The notes under the pieces: model-generated
The model's database searches: none
What the model was told of the DNA's origin: nothing
What the model saw: only the letters and a program-made list of their open reading frames with translations
Position numbers and translations under genes: made by a program
NCBI GenBank assembly: GCA_946565805.1
Contig: CAMNWO010000006.1
Span: 17,723-81,722, forward strand
Length of the DNA stretch: 64,000 nucleotides
Reading direction: 5' to 3'
DNA from: an uncultured Clostridium sp.
GTDB taxonomy: Bacteria; Bacillota; Clostridia; TANB77; CAG-508
Shown: one piece after another, positions 17,624 through 26,791 of the stretch
Numbering within the stretch: position 1 is the first letter of the stretch
How the letters are laid out: each line of letters begins with the position of its first letter

Positions 17624-17662
17624 TAAAAAATCCCAGATACTTTTAGTATCTGGAATTTTTTG
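17624..17662 (+). terminator. Rho-independent terminator
   Basis: CCAGATAC pairs with GTATCTGG around a short loop, flanked by AAAAAAT and TTTTTTG, so it may work in both directions. Confidence 0.85.
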
Positions 17663-17738
17663 TAAAATAGAGAAATATTACTTGAATAAATTTCCAAACT
17701 ATGATAAGATAATAAGAAATTTATAGGAGGAATAAAAG

Positions 17739-18068
17739 GTGGCAACAATTGAAGAGTTTGAAAAAATAGATATAAGAGTAGGAACCATTAAAGAAGCAAC
17801 TATCAACCCAAAAGCAAGAAAACCAGCCTACAAATTAAAAATAGATTTTGGAGAAGAAATTGGAATTAAAACATCATCAGCCCAAATTACACAATGTTAT
17901 ACGGAAAAAGAATTAATAGGAAAACAAATAGTAGCGGTTGTCAATTTTCCACCTAGACAAATTGCAAACGTAAAAAGCGAAGTACTGGTTTTAGGAAGTG
18001 ATTCTAAACAAGGAATTATTTTATTAAGACCTACTTTAGAAGCAGAAAATGGAGACAAAATTTATTAA
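17739..18068 (+). CDS. CsaA-like tRNA-binding-domain protein
   Basis: 109 residues forming a single OB-fold tRNA-binding domain (EMAP II/MetG C-terminal type): FEKIDIRVGTIKEA, YKLKIDFG, KTSSAQITQCY, VAVVNFPPRQIA and SEVLVLGSD are family motifs. CsaA of Bacillus has this size and has been described as a secretion-related chaperone, but the function is not settled. The start is GTG 17739 with AGGAGG eight bases upstream. The next gene follows after 15 bases. Confidence 0.88.
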   Translation: MATIEEFEKIDIRVGTIKEATINPKARKPAYKLKIDFGEEIGIKTSSAQITQCYTEKELIGKQIVAVVNFPPRQIANVKSEVLVLGSDSKQGIILLRPTLEAENGDKIY

Positions 18069-18083
18069 AAGTTAGGAGAAAGC

Positions 18084-18758
18084 ATGCAAAGAACAAAATT
18101 AAAAGATAGAATATTACCAACTTATACCAAGGGAGAAGAAATATTTAATATGACTTCCCATATAGTAGGCGCTGTTTTAGGCGTGGTAGCAACCGTATTA
18201 TGTATTGTATTTGCGGGAATACACAAAAATGTATATGGTATCATTAGTGGTGCAATCTATGGTGTAACTATGATTGTATTATATACCATGTCTAGTATTT
18301 ATCATGGATTAAGTCCTAAATTTACCTCCAAAAAAGTATTTCAGATATTAGACCACTGTTCTATATTTTTATTGATAGCAGGTTCTTATACACCTTTTGC
18401 TTTAACTGCTATTCGAGAAGTTGACAGCATAGCTGGTTGGGCAATATTTGGTGTAATATGGGCATTAGCAATTTTAGGAATTGTGTTGAATTCAATTGAC
18501 ATTAAAAAATTCAAAGTATTTTCTATGATTTGCTATCTATTAATGGGATGGTGTATTGTAATAAAGGGAAGTTTATTACCAGAAATATTAACAACAAGTG
18601 GATTCATTCTTTTAGTAGCAGGAGGAATTGCGTATACAATAGGTGCTGTTATTTATGGAGTAGGAAAAAAACATAAATATTTTCACTCTATCTTTCATTT
18701 ATTTATTTTGTTAGGTAGCTTCTTACAATTTATGTGTATTTTATTATATGTCATGTAA
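18084..18758 (+). CDS. Haemolysin III / TrhA (PAQR) family membrane protein
   Basis: 224 residues with seven predicted membrane segments. Family motifs are NMTSHIVGAVLG near residue 23, SSIYHGLS near 73, DHCSIFLLIAGSYTPF near 92 and the C-terminal FHSIFHLFILLGS. The conserved His and Asp residues would bind zinc in PAQR proteins. Bacterial members have been linked to membrane-lipid homeostasis; haemolytic activity is not implied. GGAGAAAGC precedes the ATG. Confidence 0.9.
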   Translation: MQRTKLKDRILPTYTKGEEIFNMTSHIVGAVLGVVATVLCIVFAGIHKNVYGIISGAIYGVTMIVLYTMSSIYHGLSPKFTSKKVFQILDHCSIFLLIAGSYTPFALTAIREVDSIAGWAIFGVIWALAILGIVLNSIDIKKFKVFSMICYLLMGWCIVIKGSLLPEILTTSGFILLVAGGIAYTIGAVIYGVGKKHKYFHSIFHLFILLGSFLQFMCILLYVM

Positions 18759-18779
18759 GAATAGTAAGCAAAATAAAAA

Positions 18780-18803
18780 GCAGAGAACTTTGAATTCTCT
18801 GCC
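18780..18803. terminator. Weak hairpin after the haemolysin III-like gene
   Basis: GCAGAGAA pairs with TTCTCTGC around six bases. No T-run follows on the plus strand; TTTTTATTTTG follows on the minus strand. Confidence 0.4.
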
Positions 18804-18945
18804 ACACAAAACTTAATTTATTTTACCATATTCCAACTAAAAAATCAAATTACAAAAAAACATAATTAAGTGAGATTTTCATATGAAAAAGTAAGATAAA
18901 AATATCTAATAAGAGAAGAATAAATAATTAGCAAACTAATTTGAT

Positions 18946-18974
18946 TTGAAAAGAGAAATTAGTTATGCTAAAAT
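18946..18974 (+). promoter_or_regulatory. Sigma-A promoter of the probable 6S RNA
   Basis: TTGAAA (18946-18951), a 17-base spacer and TAAAAT (18969-18974). The predicted transcript start is near 18981. Confidence 0.6.
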
Positions 18975-18980
18975 AAGATT

Positions 18981-19200
18981 AATCAAATAAAGAGTAATTA
19001 ATTTTACCCTGCATAGTGCGTATAGACAGAATTTTTAGAACCAACACACGATAAGAGGGGCTAATCTCTAAATATGGCGTGCAAGCTCACCGAAAAAAGT
19101 AGTGAGAAGCCCAGGAGTATTTAGGTAGGCACCCACCTGTTTTTGGGAGCAGGTCCTTAAAAATTCAAGACATCTGACGGCTAAGGCGGGGGTATTTTTT
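18981..19200 (+). ncRNA. ssrS: Probable 6S RNA
   Basis: The stretch has no open frame, is richer in G and C than its surroundings and ends in a T-run. TACCCTGC near 19013 can pair with GGCGGGGGTA at 19186-19195 to close a long rod. The 3' half contains CAGGTCCTTAAAAA and CATCTGACGGCTAAGGCGGGG, which resemble the 3' half of Firmicutes 6S RNA, and an internal CACCCACCTG/CAGGT hairpin. 6S RNA binds the housekeeping RNA polymerase as a promoter mimic. A covariance-model search (Rfam 6S) would settle it. Confidence 0.65.
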
Positions 19201-19203
19201 TGC

Positions 19204-19315
19204 CAAATGAGACAAAGGGGACAGGTCTTAAATGTCTCATTTTTTATGTTTTTAGTAAAAATTGTTTTATTTAAGAAAAATGAGACATTTAAGACCTGTC
19301 CCCTTTGTCTCATTT
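19204..19315. repeat. Inverted repeat, GAGACA / GGGGACAGGTC type
   Basis: Arms 19204-19243 and 19276-19315 are complementary (ATGAGACAAAGGGGACAGG with its complement). It sits between the 6S-like RNA and the 3' end of pepV. Confidence 0.9.
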
Positions 19316-19332
19316 GTCTCAAAATTCAATAG

Positions 19333-20742
19333 TTAGAAATCATTTAAAGCTAAAATAGCTTTGGCATAAATTTGGCAAGAAAGTAAAAGTTTGTCAATTT
19401 CAATAAATTCGTCTGTTTGGTGACACATATCTTTATCGCCAGGAAAGTTGCTACCAAAAGAAATACAATTGTCAAAAGCTCGTGCATAAGTAGCACCACC
19501 AATGGCAACAGGTTCTAAATTAGAATTAGTTTCTTGGTTATAAATGTGACAAAGTGTTTTAACTAGTTTATTTTCTTTTGGAATGTACAAAGCAGGTTTA
19601 TAGGATATTGTATCAAAGTCAACATTTAAATAGGAACTAGTATGTTTTATAAAGCTACTTCCAACATCAATCATATTGATTGTGACGGGAATTCGAAGAT
19701 TTAATCCGATTTGTAAACTGTTGTTTTTAAAATAGAAGTCTCCTACATTTAAAGTTAATTTTCCAGATTCGTCTTCAAAATCAATTTCTAAATTCTCACC
19801 ATGATATTGTGTATTAATATATTGAGTAAAGAAATCGAAAAGTTCAATTGAAATATTATAATGGTTAAAAATTTTCGATAACACAACAATTAAACGAGAA
19901 ATGGCATTTATTCCTAATTCTGGATGAGCAGCATGACTAGGTGTGCCATAAGAAGTTAGTTTTAAGTTTTCTTCATCGATTTTATAAAGGTCAATTTCAA
20001 AATCAGTACTTTCTATCAGATTCTTTAAGTTTTCAATGAAATTATGCATTTGTATTTTGGTAGAATTTATTTTTAATACGATACTACAAATTTTAGGAAC
20101 TACATTAATAGCATTGCCATAAGTATTAACATCTTTTATAACAATATCCTGATTTAAAAGAGGAGAATAATCCATTTTTAAATAACTGGTTAATATGGCC
20201 TTTTCCGAATAAATGCATGGAAAATCAGCATCTGGGCTAAAACCAATAGAAGGAGATTCCTCATGTTTTTTATAGTAGTTGATGCATTTCCAATCATTTT
20301 CTTCGTTTAAGCCTAAAATTAAACGTACACGTTTGCGAATTTGACAAGTGTCTGCCACAGCTTTCATAGCATATAAACTACTAATAACAGGTCCTTTGTC
20401 ATCAATAGCACCTCGGCCATAAATTTTGTTATCGGCAATAGTTGCACTAAAAGGAGGATAAGTCCAATTATCACCTTCTGGAACTACATCTAAATGTCCT
20501 ATAATACCAATTAATTCTTTTCCTTCTCCAAATTCGATATAGCCACAATAACCATCTATATTTTTAGTTCGAAATCCTAAGCTTTCTCCTAATTTTAAGG
20601 TATATTCTAAAGCGTCATTTACAGACTTTCCAAAGGGATAAAGAGGATTGTCACAAGGAGAAATAACACTTGGAATTTGGATTAATTCTTGTGTTTTTTG
20701 TATGATTTCCTTTTTGTGTTCTTCTATATATTGTTTTATCAT
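19333..20742 (-). CDS. pepV: Dipeptidase PepV / Sapep-type M20 metallopeptidase
   Basis: 469 residues, normal length for PepV. GHLDVVPEGDNW near residue 82 and GRGAIDDKGP near 110 carry the first zinc ligands, LNEENDWKCINYY near 150 the catalytic Glu, and YARAFDNCISFG near the C-terminus a substrate-site region. It cleaves dipeptides in the cytoplasm. AAAGGA precedes ATG 20742. Confidence 0.92.
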   Translation of the reverse strand: MIKQYIEEHKKEIIQKTQELIQIPSVISPCDNPLYPFGKSVNDALEYTLKLGESLGFRTKNIDGYCGYIEFGEGKELIGIIGHLDVVPEGDNWTYPPFSATIADNKIYGRGAIDDKGPVISSLYAMKAVADTCQIRKRVRLILGLNEENDWKCINYYKKHEESPSIGFSPDADFPCIYSEKAILTSYLKMDYSPLLNQDIVIKDVNTYGNAINVVPKICSIVLKINSTKIQMHNFIENLKNLIESTDFEIDLYKIDEENLKLTSYGTPSHAAHPELGINAISRLIVVLSKIFNHYNISIELFDFFTQYINTQYHGENLEIDFEDESGKLTLNVGDFYFKNNSLQIGLNLRIPVTINMIDVGSSFIKHTSSYLNVDFDTISYKPALYIPKENKLVKTLCHIYNQETNSNLEPVAIGGATYARAFDNCISFGSNFPGDKDMCHQTDEFIEIDKLLLSCQIYAKAILALNDF

Positions 20743-21125
20743 GTAATCAGTCCTTTCTTGATTAATTTGTTTTTTCTATAGTATAACATAATATGCAAGA
20801 CAAACTCTACTCATTCATGAAAACAATAAAAAATATAAATTTCTATCTTTTAACAATTTGACGAAAAAACGCGAAAATTGCGATGAAAAGAGAGGGAGAA
20901 TGTGTTGCAAAAACTAGGAAAATATGTTTTAATAAGATGTATAATTTAAGTGAAAAGTAGAATAAATTTTTAAATCCATTTTTTATTTCGATAAAAATTC
21001 AAATAAAAAGAAAATAAACCAAAGAAAGAAGAAAAAAGAGAAAAGCAAAAGAAAAAATATAAATTTACTATAAAATAAAAATTGACAACTTAATTTAAAA
21101 AAGCTACAATGAAAGGAGAAATTAT
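20743..21125. other. Intergenic region without a recognisable gene
   Basis: 383 very A-rich bases between divergent genes. No structured RNA or repeat was recognised. A TTGACA (21082) and TACAAT (21105) with a 17-base spacer lie so close to the next start codon that a transcript from them would lack the Shine-Dalgarno. Confidence 0.6.
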
Positions 21126-22172
21126 ATGATAGAATTTACAATGGTAGATTACTGGAGATATCAATATTTATATCCAGTAAAATACACATTGAATGACACA
21201 AAAGAAGAATACAAAGTAGAAAAAACGCATCAATATCACGATAAAGTGTTTAAAGAAATATTAGATAATAAAAAAGAATTTGTAAACTTTATCAAAAGGT
21301 ACACCAAATACAAAACTGTAAATTTAAAAGAAAGCAACATAGAAAGATATAACCGAAAATTTATTACCTCCAATTTTTTGACCAAGGAATCTGATATTAT
21401 TTATAAAGTAAAGGGAAGAAATGTCTTTATAATTGTAGAACATCAAAGCACAATAGATTATAAAATGGCAGAAAGAATGCATGAATATTGTATGGAGCTA
21501 ATTAGAAGTATAAGAAAAGAGAGTGAGAATCTAAATAAACTATACCCATTAATATGTCCAATTGTATTTTATACTGGAAAAAAGAAATGGGATGCGCCAA
21601 GAACAATTACAGAAGTACAAGAAAAATATGAAGGAATAAAACCGTTAGATTATCCTAAATATAACTTGATTGACATCAATAATTATACCAAAGAAGAGTT
21701 ATTAAAAGAAAATACAGCAATTGCAAAAGCGTTACTGTTCGAAAAACTGAAAACGAAAGAAGAAATGAAAGTGATAATAGAAAAACTTATTGAGAAAAAA
21801 TTGACAGGGGAGGAAGAGAAATATTTACAAATTATATTAAATTATTCAAATGATGTTAGGAAAAAATTAGAAAAAGAAGAAATAATAAAATATAAAAAGA
21901 TTTTAAATAAGAAGGGAGTGGTTGATATGACGAACTTTGAAAAACTATTAATCGAATTAATCGACGAAAAATGTGAAAAATATAGAGCAGAAAGGGAAGC
22001 TGGAAAACAGGAAGGACAAAAAATTGGACAAAGAATTGGACAAAAAAATGGAACACAAAAGATAATTAATAATATGTTGAAAATGAAAATGAGTGACCAA
22101 GTCATATTAGATGTAACACAAGTAAATAAAAAAGAACTAGAAAGAATAAAACAGGAATTAAAAGCATGTTAA
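21126..22172 (+). CDS. Rpn family PD-(D/E)XK nuclease / transposase_31-like protein
   Basis: 348 residues. HDKVFKEILDNKKEFVNFI near residue 38, ESDIIYKVKGRNVFIIVEHQS near 85 (D, then E-x-Q of the nuclease core) and YPLICPIVFYTG near 140 are typical of Rpn (recombination-promoting nuclease) proteins. The C-terminus has a GQ(K/R)IGQ repeat and a predicted helical tail, also typical. Rpn proteins have been linked to RecA-independent recombination and to phage defence. It stands alone, with AAAGGAG before the ATG and its own AT-rich upstream region. Confidence 0.85.
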   Translation: MIEFTMVDYWRYQYLYPVKYTLNDTKEEYKVEKTHQYHDKVFKEILDNKKEFVNFIKRYTKYKTVNLKESNIERYNRKFITSNFLTKESDIIYKVKGRNVFIIVEHQSTIDYKMAERMHEYCMELIRSIRKESENLNKLYPLICPIVFYTGKKKWDAPRTITEVQEKYEGIKPLDYPKYNLIDINNYTKEELLKENTAIAKALLFEKLKTKEEMKVIIEKLIEKKLTGEEEKYLQIILNYSNDVRKKLEKEEIIKYKKILNKKGVVDMTNFEKLLIELIDEKCEKYRAEREAGKQEGQKIGQRIGQKNGTQKIINNMLKMKMSDQVILDVTQVNKKELERIKQELKAC

Positions 22173-22199
22173 AAAATGTAAGAAAATAATAGAAAACAC

Positions 22200-22228
22200 T
22201 TGAAATTTATTCCAAAATATAGTACAAT
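22200..22228 (+). promoter_or_regulatory. Sigma-A promoter of rpsO
   Basis: TTGAAA (22200-22205), 17 bases and TACAAT (22223-22228). Confidence 0.7.
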
Positions 22229-22239
22229 AGGAATGTCAA

Positions 22240-22371
22240 AAAGACATACCTTTTACTTAGCTTTTAAGAAAAGCACCAAAACTTTAAGCTCAGTTTTAGG
22301 TTAATCAAAATATTTAAGGTGTGAATTTGGAAAAACCAAATTGCGTTGTGCCTTTAAGAAAGGAGAAAAAC
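22240..22371 (+). promoter_or_regulatory. Structured rpsO leader
   Basis: About 130 untranslated bases. AATTTGG and CCAAATT form a hairpin (22323-22341) that can be enclosed by TTTAAGGTG and CTTTAAG, just before the ribosome site. S15 represses its own translation through such leaders in several bacteria; that role is inferred here. A GTG at 22321 is in frame with rpsO but has no ribosome site. Confidence 0.45.
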
Positions 22372-22635
22372 ATGACAAAGGAAAGAAAACAAGAAGTCAT
22401 TAATACTCATAAAAGAGAAGAAAATGATACTGGTTCACCAGAAGTACAAATCGCTCTTTTAACAGAAAGAATTAATGAATTAACAGAACACTTAAAAATC
22501 CACAAAAAAGACAATCACTCAAGAAGAGGTCTTTTAAAAATGGTAGGTAAAAGAAGAAATCTTTTAAACTATTTAGCAAAAAAAGATATCAACAGATACA
22601 GAGCAATTGTTGAAAAATTAGGATTAAGAAAATAA
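22372..22635 (+). CDS. rpsO: 30S ribosomal protein S15
   Basis: 87 residues, the standard length. [22 protein letters not shown] and [22 protein letters not shown] are the rRNA-binding signatures. AAAGGAG seven bases before ATG 22372 sets the start. It precedes pnp, the common order in bacteria, but a terminator separates them. Confidence 0.97.
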   Translation: MTKERKQEVINTHKREENDTGSPEVQIALLTERINELTEHLKIHKKDNHSRRGLLKMVGKRRNLLNYLAKKDINRYRAIVEKLGLRK

Positions 22636-22640
22636 TGTTA

Positions 22641-22675
22641 ACAAAGCCCATAGCTTATTTTGCATGGGCTTTTTG
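22641..22675 (+). terminator. Rho-independent terminator of rpsO
   Basis: AAAGCCCAT pairs with ATGGGCTTT around a short loop, followed by a T-run. Confidence 0.85.
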
Positions 22676-22821
22676 TTAGTTATTTGTCGAACTAGTAAAA
22701 AACAAGCAAGTATTTAGGTAGGTAGCTTGTATAATGTGCTGTTAACAAACAGAATATTATAGAGGTTACAATCTAAACTTGCTTGAAAATTAGGTGCAAA
22801 AAGAAAAAGGAGGAAAAATTT

Positions 22822-24942
22822 ATGTTTAAAACTTACGAAACAGAATTAGCAGGAAGAAAATTAGTAATCGAAACAGGAAAAATGGCAGGGTTAGCCAATG
22901 GAAGTGTACTAGTACGTTATGGAGATACTTGTGTACTAGTAAATGTAACAGCTTCAAAAGAACCAAGAGAAGGAATTGATTTCTTTCCATTATCAGTAGA
23001 TTTTGAAGAAAAATTATATTCAGTAGGAAAAATACCAGGAGGATTTCTAAAAAGAGAAGGAAAACCAAGCGACAAAGCAATCTTAACATCAAGAGCAATT
23101 GATAGACCATTAAGACCACTATTTCCAAAAGATTTTAGAAACGATGTAGTAGTAGTAGGAACAGTACTTTGTGTAGAACAAGATAATTCACCAGAGGTAG
23201 CTGCTATGATAGGAGCAGCATCTGCATTAGCTATTTCTGATATTCCATTCAATGGACCAACAGCTGCTGTAAACGTAGGATTAGTAGACGGGAAAATTGT
23301 TATCAATCCAACAGTAGAACAAAGAGAAAACAGCGATTTAACTTTAACAGTTGCAGCAACAGAAAAGAAAATTACTATGATTGAAGCGGGAGCAAACGAA
23401 GTTCCAGATGACATCATGTTAAAAGCTATCAAAGAAGCACATAAAGAAATTAAGAAAATTTGTAAATTTATCAAAAAAATACAAAAAGAAATTGGAAAAC
23501 CAAAATTTGAATACCAATCATTCGAAGTTGACCACGATGTATATGAATTTGTAGAAAACAGCTTCAAAGAAGAAATGAAAGAAAAAGTACAAGAAGCAGA
23601 TAAAGAAACAAGAGACAGAAATATTGATGCGTTAACAAAGAAAATTGAAGAAACTTACACAGAAAAATTTGGAGAAGAAGCTTTTGAAGAACATAAAAAA
23701 GACGTAGGAGAAGCGATTTACAAATTAGAGAAAAAATGTGTAAGAGAAATGATTTATTTCGAACATAAAAGAGTGGATGGAAGAAAACTAGACGAAATCA
23801 GACCATTATCATGTGAAGTAGGATTACTTCCAAGAACACATGGAAGTGCTTTGTTTACAAGAGGACAAACCCAAGTTCTATCAATTGCAACACTAGGAAT
23901 GATAAGCGAAGAACAAGTACTAGATGGAATTGATATGGAAGAATCAAAAAGATATATGCATCATTATAACTTCCCAAGCTATTCAGTAGGAGAAGCTAGA
24001 CCAAGTAGAGGACCAGGAAGAAGAGAAGTAGGACATGGAGCTTTAGCAGAAAAAGCATTAGTACCAGTATTACCATCAAAAGAAGAATTTCCATATGCTA
24101 TAAGAGTGGTATCAGAAGTATTATCTTCCAATGGATCTACTTCACAAGCAAGTATTTGTGGAAGTACATTAAGTTTAATGGATGCAGGAGTACCAATTAA
24201 AAGACCAGTTGCTGGTATTTCAACAGGATTAGTAACCAATCCAGATAAAGACGATGACTATGTAATGCTAGTAGACATCCAAGGATTAGAAGACTTTTTT
24301 GGAGATATGGACTTTAAAGTTGGTGGAACTTCTGAAGGAATCACAGCCATTCAAGTAGATATCAAATGCGATGGTTTAACTTATGATATTATCAAAGAAG
24401 CATTTGAAAAAACAAGAAAAGCAAGACAACATATTTTAGATGATATTATGGCGCCAGTAATAAGCGAACCAAGACCAGATGTATCAAAATATGCACCAAG
24501 AATTGTAAGTACACAAATTAAGGTAGATAAAATAAAAGATGTTATTGGACCAGGTGGAAAAGTAATTAATAAAATTATTGAAGAAACAGGTGTAAAAATT
24601 GATATCGAAGAAGATGGACAAGTATTTATCTATTCAAATGACAACGAAAAAGCAATTCAAGCACTAGAAATGGTAGAAGACATCGTAAGAGAAGTAGAAG
24701 TTGGCGGAATTTACTACGGAGAAGTTACTCGTATCATGAACTTTGGAGCATTCGTTGACTTAGGATGTGGTGGAAAAGAAGGATTACTACACATTTCTAA
24801 AATATCAAAAGAAAGAATTAAAAACATCGAAGATGTACTTCATGTTGGAGATAAAGTTACTGTTAAAGTCATCAACATTGATGACCAAGATAGAATCAAC
24901 TTAAGCATGTTAGATTTTAATGATGGAAAATCAGAAGAATAA
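22822..24942 (+). CDS. pnp: Polyribonucleotide nucleotidyltransferase
   Basis: 706 residues: two RNase PH-like domains (first ending near residue 230, second with EVGLLPRTHGSALFTRGQTQ near 345 and the catalytic MDAGVPIKRPVAGIS near 455), then a KH domain (DVIGPGGKVINKI) and an S1 domain (GGIYYGEVTRIMNFGAFVDL). It degrades mRNA 3' to 5' with phosphate. AGGAGG precedes ATG 22822; the open frame extends upstream through a TTG without a ribosome site. Confidence 0.97.
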   Translation: MFKTYETELAGRKLVIETGKMAGLANGSVLVRYGDTCVLVNVTASKEPREGIDFFPLSVDFEEKLYSVGKIPGGFLKREGKPSDKAILTSRAIDRPLRPLFPKDFRNDVVVVGTVLCVEQDNSPEVAAMIGAASALAISDIPFNGPTAAVNVGLVDGKIVINPTVEQRENSDLTLTVAATEKKITMIEAGANEVPDDIMLKAIKEAHKEIKKICKFIKKIQKEIGKPKFEYQSFEVDHDVYEFVENSFKEEMKEKVQEADKETRDRNIDALTKKIEETYTEKFGEEAFEEHKKDVGEAIYKLEKKCVREMIYFEHKRVDGRKLDEIRPLSCEVGLLPRTHGSALFTRGQTQVLSIATLGMISEEQVLDGIDMEESKRYMHHYNFPSYSVGEARPSRGPGRREVGHGALAEKALVPVLPSKEEFPYAIRVVSEVLSSNGSTSQASICGSTLSLMDAGVPIKRPVAGISTGLVTNPDKDDDYVMLVDIQGLEDFFGDMDFKVGGTSEGITAIQVDIKCDGLTYDIIKEAFEKTRKARQHILDDIMAPVISEPRPDVSKYAPRIVSTQIKVDKIKDVIGPGGKVINKIIEETGVKIDIEEDGQVFIYSNDNEKAIQALEMVEDIVREVEVGGIYYGEVTRIMNFGAFVDLGCGGKEGLLHISKISKERIKNIEDVLHVGDKVTVKVINIDDQDRINLSMLDFNDGKSEE

Positions 24943-24946
24943 AGAT

Positions 24947-24986
24947 AAAGAGGGAATCCTATTTTATAATAAGGTTCCCTCTTTGT
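24947..24986. terminator. Rho-independent terminator of pnp
   Basis: AAAGAGGGAATCCT pairs with AGGTTCCCTCTTT around an AT loop. It also ends near the stop of the convergent small membrane gene. Confidence 0.8.
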
Positions 24987-24997
24987 ATTAGAAACAT

Positions 24998-25213
24998 TTA
25001 AGACTTTTGTTTTATGATATGGTCAATTTCCTCTAAAAAAGGTAAGATCCCACGTGCTGTTAAGAAAATCCCGATAGAAAGGAGTACTACTACGATAATA
25101 GTGAAAGATGGAAGAATACCCGCTAAGTACATAAGAAGTATTCCTGCATCCACGCTTATTAACATAGATAATCCGATAGCTATCAAAATGTTGTAACGTT
25201 TTAAATATTTCAT
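24998..25213 (-). CDS. Small two-helix membrane protein of unknown function
   Basis: 71 residues from ATG 25213-25211, preceded by AAAGGAGG. Two hydrophobic segments (about residues 9-32 and 35-55) are joined by a short turn, and the C-terminus is charged (EEIDHIIKQKS). No family is recognised. Upstream in-frame codons to 25324 lack a ribosome site. Confidence 0.65.
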   Translation of the reverse strand: MKYLKRYNILIAIGLSMLISVDAGILLMYLAGILPSFTIIVVVLLSIGIFLTARGILPFLEEIDHIIKQKS

Positions 25214-25350
25214 AAATATATCCTCCTTTATATTAATAAAGAAACAGTTCCTCCTGTGGAAGCGAGGATTAATAGTTACCATTGTGTATTGCTTTAGTAT
25301 ACTATATTTTACATAAAAAGTCAAATTAGATTGGCTGAATTTAGAACTAC

Positions 25351-25383
25351 GATGTTTTTTGGCCCTGTCCCCAAAAACATCGC
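25351..25383. repeat. Solo CGATGTTTTTTGG repeat unit
   Basis: CGATGTTTTTGG-like left half pairs with CCAAAAACATCG around GCCCTGTCC. It is the same family as the elements in birA/fabD/fabG, with a changed core. Confidence 0.8.
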
Positions 25384-25441
25384 AAAAATCATGGTTGCTA
25401 TTTCAAAGCAAATCATATATAATAGAAGAGGAGGTACAAGA

Positions 25442-26790
25442 ATGGAACAAACGAGAAAAAAGAATAAAATTAGCCATTTTTTAAGTTTAGCATTTTTACT
25501 TATTGTATTATATTTTGCTTATCAGTATTATCAAATTAACAACTTTAATGATTTTATAAGAAGTGAAACAAATTTGAATACCTCTCAATTTACAAGAGAT
25601 AAGGAAATAAAATATGGAAATCAAAGAAGTTATAAAATAGAAAATCCAGACTATAATGATGCGATGTTTTATAAAAAAGTACAAGTGAAGAAAAATCAGC
25701 CATATAAGGTAACTTGTATGGTAAAGACCGATAATGTGCAAGCAAAAGAAGAAATATCAGGATTAGGAGCACAAATATCCATAGAAGGAACGACAGAAAG
25801 GTCAGTTGCTGTTAGTGGAACACACGACTGGCAAAAAATAGAACTGATATTTAACAGTAAAGATAGAGAACAAGTAAACCTTGGATTTCGATTAGGAGGA
25901 TATTTGGGGGATGTAAAAGGAGATGCATGGTTTTCGAATTTTACAATAGAAGAAGGAATACAAGAACAAAACAACAGCTGGAAATTTGCATGTTTTATCT
26001 TTCGAACCACAGATGTGATGATTAATCAAAAACAAGTAAAATTGCAAGTGACACGGAAATGATGTGACAGATATTACCAATACCATTCATTTATTTGAAA
26101 CATCTTGTAATACATTATCAAAGGGAAAAATGACAGCAGATAGTGACATCTATGAGATTAGTACACCATTATCAAAATTATCTTATGATAATGAATTTGG
26201 GTATTATGTGGCAGCAGAAGATATTGAAGAACAAATAAAAGATATTGTAGCTACACATGACTATGACCATATTTTTGCAATTGTAAGACTTCGGAGATGA
26301 AAAACATGAAAATGATATTGAGGTAAATGATTGGATAGGACTAGGTTCTATGGATTATTATGGAATTGGATTTTCTAATATTCGTTTACCAAATGACTCA
26401 AAAAGTTATATTTATAAATATGACAGGAGAATTAATACCTTTCCAGAAGAAGTATTTTTACATGAGTTTTTGCATTCATTGGAAAGAAATGCAAAAGAAT
26501 ATGGCTATGAAAGACCAGAATTGCATGATTATGAAAAATATGGATATAAAAATGAACAATTAGCAGGCCAGAAAAAATGGTATACCGATTATATGAATAA
26601 AAATATTAGTACTACAGCTGGAAAAATAGGATTACCACCAGAAATTTATACACTAAAACCAGCCAAGAATAGTAATTTTGAATACTCTTATCAAATGCAA
26701 GAGGTATTTAAACAACCAGAAAATTTAATAGAAGAAATAAGAGAAATAGGAAACAATTTAATGAATAAAGTAAAAGGATTAGGGGAGTAA
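25442..26790 (+). CDS. Membrane-anchored putative zinc metalloprotease, read through two CGG +1 sites
   Basis: 448 residues when two C bases are skipped. Residues 12-28 form a membrane anchor; the next 170 look like a beta-rich, carbohydrate-binding-like module ([23 protein letters not shown]). The C-terminal domain contains HEFLHSLE, an HExxH zinc site, followed by a [15 protein letters not shown] segment that may hold the third ligand. The frame breaks at ACA-CGG-A (26054) and CTT-CGG-A (26292); skipping C gives QVTGNDVTDI and [18 protein letters not shown] precedes ATG 25442. No named family is recognised. queA starts two bases after it. Confidence 0.75.
26054..26057 (+). other. CGGA +1 recoding site 1 in the metalloprotease gene
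   Basis: Codon before is ACA. Triplet reading stops after CGG AAA TGA; skipping C joins two long open frames. Confidence 0.75.
26292..26295 (+). other. CGGA +1 recoding site 2 in the metalloprotease gene
   Basis: Codon before is CTT. Triplet reading stops after CGG AGA TGA; skipping C leads into the HExxH domain. Confidence 0.75.
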
Positions 26791-26791
26791 A

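Noticed and set aside
21082..21110. Promoter TTGACA-17-TACAAT for the Rpn gene
   Set aside because: The transcript would begin inside or after the Shine-Dalgarno, so it is probably not the main promoter.
22917..23567. 216-codon minus-strand ORF opposite pnp
   Set aside because: It is a shadow of the pnp coding frame without a ribosome site or recognisable domain.
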